A stretch of 64,000 bases of DNA. Origin: Tachypleus tridentatus (Eukaryota > Arthropoda > Merostomata > Xiphosura > Limulidae). The notes beneath the pieces were generated by a model, which saw only the letters and a program-made list of their open reading frames with translations, was not told the DNA's origin and did no database searches. The translations under genes were made by a program, and so were the position numbers. The stretch is from NCBI RefSeq assembly GCF_004210375.1, contig NC_134825.1:682001-746000 (forward strand), in the 5' to 3' direction. Shown here one piece after another: positions 11,193 to 21,274 of the stretch; position 1 is the stretch's first letter; each line of letters begins with the position of its first letter.

Positions 11193-12303
11193 AGAGAAAA
11201 CAACACACTCCTTTCTTAACTTGGACATCAAAACAACACACTCCTTTCTTAACTTGGACATCAAAACAACACACACCTTTCTTAACTTGGACATCAAAAC
11301 AACTCACTCCTTTCTTAACTTGGACATCAAAACAACACACTCCTTTCTTAACTTGGACATCAAAACAACACACACCTTTCTTAATTTGGACATCAAAACA
11401 ACACACTCCTTTCTTAGCTTGGACATCAAAACAACGCACACCTTTCTTAACTTGGACATCAAAACAACACACACCTTTCTTAACTTGGACATCAAAACAA
11501 CTCACTCCTTTCTTAACTTGGACATCAAAACAACTCACTCCTTTCTTAACGGACATCAAAACAACACACTTCTTTCTTAACTTGGACATCAAAACAACAC
11601 ACACCTTTCTTAACGGACATCAAAACAACACACTTCTTTCTTAGCGGACATCAAAACAACACACACCTTTCTTAACTTAGACATCAAAACAACACCTCCT
11701 TTCTTAACGGACATCAAAACAACTCACTCCTTTCTTAACTTGGACATCAAAACAGCACACTCCTTTCTTAGCGGACATCAAAACAACACACACCTTTCTT
11801 AATTTGGACATCAAAACAACACACTCCTTTCTTAGCGGACATCAAAACAACGCACACCTTTCTTAGCTTGGACATCAAAACAACACACACCTTTCTTAGC
11901 GGACATCAAAACAACTCATTCCTTTCTTAACTTGGACATCAAAACAACACACTCCTTTCTTAACTTGGGATCAAAACAACACACACCTTTCTTAACTTGG
12001 ACATCAAAACAACACACTTCTTTCTTAACTTGGACATCAAAACAACACACACCTTTCTTAACTTGGACATCAAAACAACACACTTCTTTCTTAACTTGGA
12101 CATCAAAACAACACACTTCTTTCTTAACTTGGACATCAAAACAACACACTTCTTTCTTAACTTGGACATCAAAACAACACACACCTTTCTTAACTTGGAC
12201 ATCAAAACAACTCACTCCTTTCTTAACTTGGACGTCAAAACAACTCACTCCTTTCTTAACTTGGACATCAAAACAACACACTCCTTTCTTAACTTGGACA
12301 TCA
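11193..12303. repeat. 33-bp minisatellite with 30-bp variants, about 34 units
   Basis: Unit: 'ttggacatcaaaacaacac' plus 'actcctttcttaac' (33 bp). Some units lack 'ttg' and are 30 bp long, so the reading frame (DIKTTHSFLNL on plus, similar short peptides on minus) is preserved across the array. Variants 'ctcact', 'cacaca' and 'cacttc' are interspersed in a mosaic. Long open frames on both strands follow from the multiple-of-three unit length and are not annotated as genes. Confidence 0.9.
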
Positions 12304-12354
12304 TCGGTTGTTAACAGTTAGTTTTGAATATGCAGGAATTCAGAACTTCGTAAT

Positions 12355-12480
12355 AAAACTCATGGAACAGCACGTGGTATGTCCCCAAAAGATAAATCAT
12401 AACCCATGGAACAGAATTTAGTATGTAATCAGAAGATAAAACATAACCCGTGGAACAGCATTTTGTATTTCCCCAGGAAA
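12355..12480. repeat. Degenerate approx. 45-bp repeat, 3 copies
   Basis: Three related segments each with 'catggaacag' (or 'cgtggaacag'), a 'gtatgt' or 'gtattt' step and, in two of them, 'gataaa..cataacc'. Nothing else was recognised here. A diverged pair 'agctggt(g)aggttatgtt' lies just to the right at about 12525-12590. Confidence 0.6.
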
Positions 12481-12686
12481 TGACTTGATTTCAATCAAAA
12501 TAAACCAAGAAACAGCTAATTACCAGCTGGTGAGGTTATGTTTATTTGTTTAAGATAAGGGAAGTTAATAGCTGGTTAGGTTATGTTTTGTTGTATTAGA
12601 ATCAACAAGTACTTACAATAGCAAACATATTTTATTTTACACTTAAAAACACGTCTCTTATAAAATCTAGTTTTTATAACTACCAC

Positions 12687-12746
12687 CTGATGGATTAGCA
12701 TTCTAATCTCTGTTGAGGCTTCTTCAAAACGCTGACTCTCTTTGTC
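12687..12746 (-). CDS. Candidate internal coding exon (unknown gene)
   Basis: On the minus strand a pyrimidine-rich acceptor 'ttgaagttttctctcag' precedes a 60-nt segment that ends CAG before 'gtggta', a possible donor. The segment is open in one frame and reads DKESQRFEEASTEIRMLIHQ, a charged, non-repetitive peptide unlike the repeat-derived frames around it. The donor GTGGTA is weak, and the surrounding open frame continues without a break for 65 codons, so splicing is not required. No family was recognised. Confidence 0.25.
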
Positions 12747-12951
12747 CTGAGAGAAAACTTCAATACAAGACACTAATCAGTCACTATCATTATGTTGTCA
12801 ATTCAAGTATGATTTACATTTGATGATAAAGTTCCACAATCAGAAGACGATGTGCAATGAGGGTCGTTACATTATCTAAAGCATTACTTTGTATTACACA
12901 CGTATTACAAACATAAAAAAATTTAAAACTGTTCTTCTGGTCTTGAGAAAC

Positions 12952-13007
12952 TTAATCTTCTTCATGGGTTACGTCTTTAAACAGACGTTTCTTCTCTTCA
13001 GATGAAT
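12952..13007 (-). CDS. Candidate 3'-terminal coding exon (unknown gene)
   Basis: Minus strand: acceptor 'cttatttgtggcag' followed by a short open segment SSEEKKRLFKDVTHEED and a TAA stop. A very acidic/basic C-terminus next to a good acceptor is exon-like. No upstream exon was found before the 25-bp satellite that begins near 13192, and the candidate exon at 12687-12746 lies downstream of this stop, so the two cannot belong to one simple transcript unless the 'gacgtaacc' inside is used as a donor. Weak evidence. Confidence 0.25.
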
Positions 13008-13191
13008 CTGCCACAAATAAGAATTTTATTCTACAATAAATGACGGACGTTTTACCTTGGTAACAATTAGAAACTTCAGTTAAATCATAGTTTTACAATA
13101 AAATAAATACACAACTTTCTAAACTTTATAACTTCTTTTAAAGCAGAAAAATCTTTATTCATCTTGTAAATTAATCTCGCTTAAGATCACT

Positions 13192-15870
13192 GAATCAAGT
13201 AAGAATACAGACTACTTGATCAAGTAAGGATACAGACTAGTAGATCGTAAAGACTATTAGATAAAGCCAGGATACAGACTAGTAGATCATAAAGACTATT
13301 AGATAAAGCCAGGATACAGACTAGTAGATCATACAGACTATTAGATAAAGCCAGGATACAGACTAGTAGATCATAAAGACTATTAGATAAAGCCAGGATA
13401 CAGACTAGTAGATAAAGCCAGGATACAGACTAGTAGATCATACAGACTATTAGATAAAGCCAGGATACAGACTAGTAGATCATAAAGACTATTAGATAAA
13501 GCCAGGATACAGACTAGTAGATCATAAAGACTATTAGATAAAGCCAGGATACAGACTAGTAGATCATACAGACTACTAGATAAAGCCAGGATACAGACTA
13601 GTAGATCATACAGACTATTAGATAAAGCCAGAATACAGACTGGTAGATCATACAGACTACTAGATCCAGTAAGAATACAAGCTACTGGATCAAGTAAAAA
13701 TACAGACTAGTAGATCATACAGATTATTAGATTAAGCTAGGATATAGGCTAGTATATTATACAGACTACTCGATCAAGCCAAGATACAGACTATTAGATC
13801 AAACCAGAATACAGACTACTAGTTCAAGCCAGGATACAGGCAACTAGATCAAGCCATGATAGAGACAAATATATTAAGCCAGGATACAGGCTACTAGATC
13901 AAGCAAGAGTACAAACTACTAGATCAAGTAAAGATACAGACTACTAGATCAAGCAAGAGTACAAACTACTAGATCAAGTAAAAATACAGACTACTAGATC
14001 AAACCAAATACAGACTAGTAGATAAAGCCAGGATACAGACTACTAGATCAAGCCAGGATACAGACTAGTAGATAAAGCCAGGATACAGACTACTAGATCA
14101 AGCCAAAATACAGACTACTAGATCAAGCCAAGATACAGACTATTAGATCAAACCAGAATACAGACTACTAGATCAAGCCACATTACAGACTACTAGTTCA
14201 AGCCAGGATACAGGCAACTAGATCAAGCCATGATAGAGACAAATATATTAAGCCAGGATACAGGCTACTAGATCAAGCAAGAGTACAAACTACTAGATCA
14301 AGTAAAGATACAGACTACTAGATCAAGCAAGAGTACAAACTACTAGATCAAGTAAAATACAGACTACTAGATCAAACCAAATACAGACTAGTAGATAAAG
14401 CCAGGATACAGACTACTAGATCAAGCCAGGATACAGACTAGTAGATAAAGCCAGGATACAGACTACTAGATCAAGCCAAAATACAGACTACTAGATCAAG
14501 CCAGGATACAGACTACAAGATCAAGCCAGGATACAGACTACTAAATCCAGTAAGGATACAGACTACTAGATCAAGCAAGAATACAAACTACTAGATCAAG
14601 TAAAGATACAGATTACTACATCAAGCCAGGATACAGACTACTAGATCAAGCAAGAGTACAAACTACTACATCAAGCCAGGATACAGACTACTAGATCAAG
14701 CCAAAATACAGACTAGTAGATAAAGCCAGGATACAGACTACTAGATCAAGCCAAGATACAGACTACTAAATCCAGCCAGGATACAGACTACTAGATCAAG
14801 CCAGGATACAGACTACTAGATCAAGCCAGGATACAGATTACTAGATCAAGCCAGGATACAGATTACTAGATCAAGCCAAAATACAGACTAGTAGATATAG
14901 CCAGGATACAGACTACCAGATCAAGCCAAAATACAGACTAGTAAATAAAGCCAGGATACAGACTACTAGATCAGGCCAGGATACAGACTACTAAATCCAG
15001 CCAGGATACAGACTACTAGATCAAGCCAAAATACAGACTAGTAGATAAAGCCAGGATACAGACTACTAGATCAAGCCAAGATACAGACTACTAGATCAAG
15101 CCAGGATACAGACTACTAGATCAAGCCAGGATACAGATTACTAGATCAAGCCAAAATACAGACTAGTAGATAAAGCCAGGATACAGACTACCAGATCAAG
15201 CCAAAATACAGACTAGTAAATAAAGCCAGGATACAGACTACTAGATCAGGCCAGGATACAGACTACTAAATCCAGCCAGGATACAGACTACTAGATCAAG
15301 CCAAAATACAGACTAGTAGATAAAGCCAGGATACAGACGACTAGATCAAGCCATGTTACAGACTACTAGATCAAGCCAGGATACAGACTACTAGATCAAG
15401 CCAGGATACAGACTACTAAATCAAGCCAAAATACAGACTAGTAGATAAAGCCAGGATACAGACTACTAGATCAAGCCATGTTACAGACTACTAGATCAAG
15501 CCAGGATACAGACTACTAGATCAAGCCATGTTACAGACTACTAGATCAAGCCAGGATACAGACCACTAGATCAAGCCAAAATACAGACTAGTAGATAAAG
15601 CCAGGATACAGACTACTAGATCAAGCCAAGATACAGACTAGTAAATGAAGCCAAGATACAGACTACTAGATCAAGCTAGGATATAGACTACTTGATCAGG
15701 TAAGGATACAGACTGCTAGATCAAGCCATGTTACAGAGTACTAGGCCAATCCATGTTACAGACTACTAGATCAAGCCAGGATACAGACTACTAGATCAAG
15801 CCAGCATACAGACTACTAGAACAAGCCAGCATACAGACTACTAGATCAAGCTGGGATGCAGATTACTGAA
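13192..15870. repeat. 25-bp satellite array, about 105 units
   Basis: Consensus 'tactagatcaagccaggat' plus 'acagac' (25 bp). A left part (13200-13680) is a compound of a 25-bp unit with 'agtagataaagccagg' and a shorter 'agatcataaagactatt' module, giving a 42-bp higher-order unit. Many units carry the palindrome 'actagt' or 'ctag'. A block including 'gccatgatagagacaaat' occurs at 13853 and again 374 bp later at 14227, so about 15 units were duplicated together. No coding frame survives. Confidence 0.9.
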
Positions 15871-15988
15871 TCACTTGTATGTAAAGGTTACAAGATAGAA
15901 TGGACGAGAATTGCATTGCAATCAGATCAGTTGAGAGGAAGAGATATTTCAGTTGAAATGTCTGTTGGTCATAGCAGACAAATACATA

Positions 15989-15994
15989 TTTATT
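15989..15994 (-). promoter_or_regulatory. Poly(A) signal AATAAA for the 16-kb gene
   Basis: Minus-strand AATAAA lies 77 nt past the stop codon at 16072-16074, a normal distance for a short 3' UTR. A similar signal sits at the same distance from the stop in the gene at 32659. Confidence 0.45.
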
Positions 15995-16071
15995 ATACTT
16001 TTAGTTAGCCTTTTCATCATTCCTATCTGTAATTCACTAAACATGTGATTCTCAATACGTAAATACCATTT

Positions 16072-16404
16072 TTAGAATTTCCCACGATGGTTCATTTCTC
16101 TCTCTGGAGGTTTATCTTGTCTGTTCGTGAAAGACCAGAATGCACATCCTATGAAACAGCATCCGCCGAAGAGGAGTAAAGCGCCAAATACCATCATAAT
16201 CGGACCGATAACACGCCTCGGATTCGAACCTTGATAGCGGTCATAATTTGGATCATCGAATGGAGGAGGTACTTCCGTATATGCTACTCCTGTGATTGCA
16301 GCGCCACCTATCATTAGGCATAGTCCAATGAAAGCCCCGACACATGTGCAGATTGCTATTGCTTGAAAGTTTTTTATACCAATAAATCCTTTTCCAGGTG
16401 CCAT
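16072..16404 (-). CDS. Small two-transmembrane protein, unrecognised family
   Basis: Open frame of 110 codons starting MAPGKGFIGIKNF. The start is chosen because a splice acceptor ('ttctttatatattttag') ends 5 nt upstream of this ATG on the minus strand; the open frame that continues upstream passes through that intron-like sequence. Residues about 15-42 form a hydrophobic segment rich in Ala, Gly, Cys and Ile, residues about 43-63 a polar loop with PPPF and NYDR, and residues about 64-92 a second hydrophobic segment with a CC pair. The tail is short and polar (NRQDKPPEREMNH). This predicts a two-pass membrane protein with a 20-residue loop; orientation is not certain. A non-coding first exon should lie to the right. 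I do not recognise the family and assign no function. A frameshifted gene with the same plan is at 32659-33086. Confidence 0.6.
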   Translation of the reverse strand: MAPGKGFIGIKNFQAIAICTCVGAFIGLCLMIGGAAITGVAYTEVPPPFDDPNYDRYQGSNPRRVIGPIMMVFGALLLFGGCCFIGCAFWSFTNRQDKPPEREMNHRGKF

Positions 16405-16519
16405 GTTTCCTAAAATATATAAAGAAAATTCATTTTCATTCAAAGAGTCAAAAGAGCAGGAAAATATTCTGAAACAAACAAGAAGACGTTTATTTCTATA
16501 AGTGTACCTGCAACACAAA

Positions 16520-17040
16520 CGAAAAATATTATGATAGTGTATGCGTACACGTTCTTAAAAGTACTGAGAAGAAACAATACAAACCATTGGTAATAACATA
16601 GATTATAAAGTTCACTTGACAGGAACTAACGTATTAAAATGCTGAAGCGAAACAAATTAGAGATTCAGAATCGTTCATACGTGACAGTTAGCAAACACAA
16701 GTTCAAGTAACTATTATAAAATATCAATAGATCGAAATATCTACATGTAATCTGGAATTTTGTCTGAATCCATTAATCTATAAATATCTACATGTAATCT
16801 GGAATTTTGTCTATAGATGAAGTAAATATTTTCTTGAAACAAGTCATACATATGAAATAACGAAGGTTACTGTTTTTACTAGACCTAAAACAAAAAAGGG
16901 ACGCCACTCAAGTTAATAGTAATTAGAATTTTTAGTGGTTTCAATTCCCCATTGGAAGACCTTTCTTAGACTTGGTAAGCAAAGAATAATAACAGACTGG
17001 AATATCAAGTTATCTTCTCTTTCGGGATATTTTGTAATCA
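16520..17040. other. Presumed intron or upstream region; no gene seen
   Basis: Lies upstream of the 16-kb coding exon and may hold its 5' UTR exon and promoter, neither of which I can place. A 27-bp segment starting 'atctacatgtaatctgga' occurs at 16739 and again at 16786. Confidence 0.4.
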
Positions 17041-17391
17041 GAGAATGTTCAACGTCTCTGAGTCTACATGTAAATTAATTGTGGTAATGTTTACTGAACA
17101 CTTGTCTACATCTAATGTCTCTGTGGTAATGTATAGTGATGACTCATCTACATGTAAAACATCTGTGGTAATGTATACTGATAACTTGTCTATATGTAAA
17201 ACATCTGTGGTAATGTATACTGATAACTTGTCTATATGTAAAACATCTGTGGTAATGTATAGTGATGACTCATCTACGTGTAAAACATCTGTGGTAATGT
17301 ATAGTGATGACTCATCTACGTGTAAAACATCTGTGGTAATGTATACTGATAACTTGTCTATATGTAAAGGAACTGTGTTAATATATATATG
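17041..17391 (+). repeat. 42-bp minisatellite beside PLE copy 2
   Basis: Same family as the array at 366-712: units of 42 bp such as 'gtggtaatgtatactgata' plus 'acttgtctatatgtaaaac'. Two unit types alternate in blocks ('gatgactcatctacgtg' and 'gataacttgtctatatg'). The left-most units match the left-most units beside copy 1. Open frames on both strands are due to the 14-codon period. Confidence 0.85.
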
Positions 17392-17435
17392 TAAAAACAG
17401 CTCATTTGGGTTGAGAAAATATTTTACGTAGAGGA

Positions 17436-17477
17436 GCGAACAACGTTTCGACCTTCTTCGGTCATCGTCAGGTTCAC
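17436..17477 (-). ncRNA. Hammerhead-ribozyme-like motif, PLE copy 2, 3' pseudo-LTR
   Basis: Minus strand: stem I GUGAAC with GUUCGC, core CUGACGA, stem II GACC with GGUC and loop GAAGAA, core GAA, stem III ACGU, then U at the cleavage position. Stem II is fully Watson-Crick here, unlike copy 1. The short stem III matches the type I form reported in Penelope-like elements. Confidence 0.65.
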
Positions 17478-17602
17478 GAAGAAAGAAAGAGGTAACTGAC
17501 CGGAAGCTGACCAAATGTTTGAAAGGGGTTGTGTAACTGGGTGTCAGAATGAAGTGGGCGGTGTTAGATGTTTGAATATATAATTTTATTTATTTTGTTA
17601 TA

Positions 17603-17914
17603 TTAATATAGGTATAAAGGCGTTCCTTTATATTGGTTTATTTTGGGTTTAAGTTGTTGTATAAGTAAGGCTTCTTTAATTTTGCGTTTGTTTATGTTTG
17701 TTTCTTTATTTAGTATTTGAGTGTTTTCTATGGTTATGTTGTGGTTATTTGACTTGCAGTGTTCGAAAACGTGTGAAGGTGACTTTTTATGTTCTTTGAA
17801 TCTGGTTTCCATTTTTCTACTTGTTTCTCCAATATAGAAATCGTGGCAGTTATCACATTGCATTTTATAAATAATGTTGGTGTGGTGTTTGTCAGTGTAA
17901 TTTTTACATAGCAT
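17603..17914 (-). pseudogene. GIY-YIG endonuclease domain of PLE copy 2 (open)
   Basis: A 103-codon open segment with NIIYKMQCDNC, FYIGETSRKMETRFKEHKK (the YIG half, catalytic Arg and His region) and a conserved-looking C-terminal LKPKINQYKGT. The two halves of the GIY-YIG fold are present: 'IYK' as the GIY-equivalent and 'YIG'. The CxxC-like pair (CDNC) just before YIG is usual in the Penelope class. The domain is intact but the RT that should precede it is truncated and frameshifted, so the element cannot move on its own. Confidence 0.8.
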
Positions 17915-18685
17915 AGACCTAAATTTTGTGCCTGGTTTTTGAATAAATTTGGTATTAACTGGAATATCATATTTTGTTACTAGTTTTTGCCAAATGTTGG
18001 TTATTTTTCTGCTGATGTCGGGAATATATGGTATACAGCACTATATGGTTTCCTGATTATTTAATTCGTGAGATATATTTACTTTTGTTGGTTGATTTTG
18101 CTTTCTGTCTAGGTGTGTGCGTATAATGTTTTCTACGATTTGTGGAGGAAACTTATTGATGTTGATGAAGTATTGTTTTATTTTGTCTAATTCATCGTTA
18201 ATTTATTTGGTGAGCACAGTTTTATGGCTGTGTTTATTTGGTTTCTTAGTATGTTGAGTTTTTGTTTTATTTCGTGTGCTGAGTCCCAAGGAATGTGTAG
18301 TCCAGTATGGGTGATTTTTCGGTGGATTTCTGTTTTAAATTGTGTATCGGTTCTTGTAATTTTGAGGTTAAGAAATGATATTTGATTGTTTTCTTCCTGT
18401 TCACATGTGAAGTTAATGTTGGGATGTATAGAGTTAATGTGATTGAAAAAAATAAGTGTGTTCTGTATATGTGAAACCTGCAATTGTGTCGTCTACGTAT
18501 CTGTACCAATATAGTGGTGGATGTAATGCTGTGTTAATTGCTTGTGTTTCAATTTGTGTCATAAAAATATTGGCTAGAACTGGTGATACTGGGTTGCCCA
18601 TGCTTTGGCCATTTGTTTGTATATAGTTGTGGTTGTTGAACATAAAGTTTGTCTTCATCGTGGTGAATTCTATGAGGGTTGCTAA
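17915..18685 (-). pseudogene. Reverse transcriptase fragment of PLE copy 2
   Basis: Begins in mid-domain with LATLIEFTTMKTNFMFNN, then GQSMGNPVSPVLANIF (motif B region) and WYRYVDDTIAGF (motif C, YVDD). A frameshift follows, after which FLNLKITRTDTQFKTEIHR and HIPWDSAHEIKQKLNILRNQ continue in another frame. Motif A and everything 5' of it are missing because the copy is truncated at 18685. Confidence 0.8.
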
Positions 18686-18722
18686 TTTGTCAGCTTTCAG
18701 TTAGTTACCTCTTTATATCTTT

Positions 18723-18764
18723 ATGAACCTGACGATGACCGAAGAAGGTCGAAACGTTGTTCGA
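18723..18764 (+). ncRNA. Hammerhead-ribozyme-like motif in the inverted pseudo-LTR
   Basis: Plus strand: AUGAAC, CUGACGA, U, GACC, GAAGAA, GGUC, GAA, ACGU, U, GUUCGAU. Stem I is five pairs (one G-U) and then an A-A mismatch; stem II is perfect. It lies in the pseudo-LTR copy that is inverted relative to the RT and endonuclease, so the two motifs of this element face outward on opposite strands. Confidence 0.6.
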
Positions 18765-18844
18765 TCTCCTATGTAAAATATTTTCTCAACCCAAACGAGC
18801 CGTTTTTACATATATATTTCTCTACAAGTAGGTTTTCTCGACAT

Positions 18845-19330
18845 CACTGTGTTAATATATGCAGATAACTTGTCCACATGTAAGGCATCTGTGATAATGT
18901 ATACTGATGAATTGTCTATATGCAAAGGAACTGTGTTAATGTATGCAGATAACCTGTACACATGTAAAGCATGTATGGTAATGTATACTGATGACTTGTC
19001 TTCACCTAAAGAAACAGTGGCTATATATATACTGATGACTTGTCTTCACCTAAAAAAACAGTGGCTATATATATATACTGATGACTTGTCTTCACCTAAA
19101 GAAACAGTGGTTTTATATATATACTGATGACTTGTCTTCACCTAAAGAAACAATGGTTTTATATATATACTGATGACTTGTCTTCACCTAAAGAAACAGT
19201 GGCTATATATATATACTGATGACTTGTCTTCATTTAAAGAAACAGTGGTTATATATATACTGATGACTTGTTTTCACCTAAAGAAACAGTGGTTATATAT
19301 ATACTGATGACTTGTCTTCACCTAAAAAGT
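18845..19330 (+). repeat. Minisatellite with 42- to 49-bp units
   Basis: Left units resemble the 42-bp PLE minisatellite ('gataatgtatactgatga'); right units are longer, with 'gatgacttgtcttcaccta', 'aagaaacagtggctatat' and a TA run of variable length. The orientation is the same as in the array left of the element, although the pseudo-LTRs are inverted. Confidence 0.8.
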
Positions 19331-20087
19331 AAGTAATAAATTAAAAGCGATTTTTTTCTAACACAACAGCACTAATTGGTTTTTTTGAATAATGCGGAAC
19401 AATGAAACTATTTTGTAACACAACAACACTGGTTGAATGATATGTTTAGTACGTTATGAAACTGGCTGTTGTTTTTAATCAATAATTACAATTTGAGGAA
19501 GAAAATGAATTTTTTCTGGAAGTTTTGTTATTTAATAGTTTGATATTAGGTGTTGAATTTTTTTGGTAGTTTTGGAAGTTAATAGTGTGAAAAGAGGCTG
19601 TTAATTGATAACAGAATATATAACGAGAAAATTGGTTCATACTTGTGTAAATTAGATATAAACTATATAACAAGGGAATAGTTTTATATGTATTTAAATT
19701 AAATATAAACTGTTTAAGAAAGGAACAGTGTTATATGTGTTTAAATATAAACTATATAACTCGGGGATAGTTTTATATATATTCAAACTTAATGCCAGCT
19801 GTATAAGAAGGGAATAGTTTGTAGATGTGTAAATGTAATACATACTATATATTAATGAAATAGTTTCATACGTGTTCAGATTAAACTATGAAACAAGGTA
19901 ATATTTTCATATATGTATACATTAAACTATGTCACAAGGGAACAATTTTTTACGTGTTTAAAGTAAATACAAACTATGTAACAAGGGAATAGTTTCATAC
20001 TCTTTAAATTAAGTATAAATTAGTATAGTTTTTTTTCTAAACATTGGATAGTTCATTTAGAATTTTCGAAAGTTTCAATATTACTTT
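19331..20087. repeat. AT-rich region with degenerate approx. 47-bp repeat (19630-20040)
   Basis: Several diverged units share 'aactatataacaagggaa' followed by 'tagttttatatgt' and 'tttaaattaa'. About eight or nine units can be counted; spacing varies. To the left (19331-19630) nothing was recognised. Confidence 0.6.
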
Positions 20088-20183
20088 CAGTGGTACTTTT
20101 GTAGACTTATAATGTTAGAAATCAGATTTAGATACCAGTGGTACTTTTGTAGACTTATAATGTTAGAAATCAGATTTAGATAC
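20088..20183. repeat. 48-bp tandem duplication
   Basis: A segment beginning 'cagtggtacttttgtagact' is present twice with a period of 48 bp and no differences seen. Confidence 0.85.
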
Positions 20184-20199
20184 CAGTGATGGGTAGAGT

Positions 20200-21140
20200 G
20201 AATTGTTTATGTTTTTTTCCTTAAATAAAAACAAACAAAAACAATATTTTTTTTCTTTCCTCTACGTGAAAAAGTAAGAAGTGATAGCTTAGAAAATATG
20301 ACGCTAAATATAGCAGTCACAACCCAGTGATATAATACACTGGTATTAAAATAAAATATTGTATTCTTATTTATAACACAAGTAACGATTAAAAATGTTT
20401 ATTTTATCATTTGTTCAATAATGTTAAGTTATTAGATGTTTGAACGTCATTTTTATCATCTAATTTGCTTTATGTTCATTTGTCAACCAATTGTTTAAAA
20501 ATATAAAGATCAAAATATATTATATTCTTGATACTTACTGATTTTTTTTTGGACAAAGCTCACAAAACTAACGTTGTGGTTCCAATATGGCGTTTAAGTG
20601 ATATTAACCGTTGTATTGCTCAAGTTCAGGCTTGGCTGTTGATAAAGAAGAACAAACAGACTCGTGTACCTGTAGTTTACAGATAAGGCTGGATCTTTGT
20701 TTGCTTCACGCAATACTGATATAAAATAAAAATAATATAAGATAAAAAAAACAGAGTAGCGAACTTTGAAAACTTAAATATACGTTACTTACTGTATTTA
20801 CGTGTACGATGGTTACAAAGTACAGTTAGTTTAGAGATTGTATTAAATAAAACTACGCTTGGCTTTAAACGGTGAATGTTTTATAATTATAAAGTAAACA
20901 CTTTGCGCTTATTTATTACAGTATCGTACAAATATTTTAAATACGTCAGACTTTGTTACCATACCAACCAATAAATATATCGTAGTGATTGTTTAAACAC
21001 TTTAAACTTATTTGTTAGAGCAAACTGTAGAATAATGAACAGTAAATGTTTTGTAACAATAAATTAGGTACACTGTACTTATTTATTATATCAATATATG
21101 GAATATTTTATTTGTAATCAGACAAAACGTTAGAAAATGG
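20200..21140. other. No gene seen
   Basis: AT-rich intergenic or intronic sequence. I found no convincing exon, RNA gene or terminal repeat. Confidence 0.5.
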
Positions 21141-21144
21141 ACTT

Positions 21145-21232
21145 GCCGTACTCTGTTCTTCACCGGTATCGAAACCCGGTTTCTCCTGTTATAAGTTCGT
21201 AGACATATCGCTGTGCCACTAGGGGGCGTGTA
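21145..21232 (-). mobile_element. SINE family 1 fragment (tRNA-like head)
   Basis: Minus strand shows 'agtggcacagcgatatgtct' (A-box region) and 'ccgggtttcgataccggtg' (B-box region). The tail is cut shortly after the head. Confidence 0.65.
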
Positions 21233-21274
21233 GAATAGAAGACAATGAATATGTTGTAATTATATTCTTAAGAT

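Larger units (their letters stand above)
17392..18830 (-). mobile_element. Penelope-like retroelement copy 2 with inverted pseudo-LTR
   Basis: Minus strand order: RT fragment (18685-17915), GIY-YIG endonuclease (17914-17603), 3' pseudo-LTR with hammerhead-like motif (about 17520-17392). At 18686 the RT stops abruptly and a plus-oriented copy of the same pseudo-LTR segment begins ('ttgtcagctttcagttagtt', compare the reverse complement of 17480-17515) and runs to about 18830. The element is thus a 5'-truncated copy with pseudo-LTRs in inverted orientation, a layout known for this class. Compared with copy 1 the endonuclease is better preserved. Confidence 0.85.

Noticed and set aside
11167..12321. 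Repeat proteins of 100-145 codons on both strands
   Set aside because: They follow from the 33/30-bp unit length; both strands are open for the same reason.
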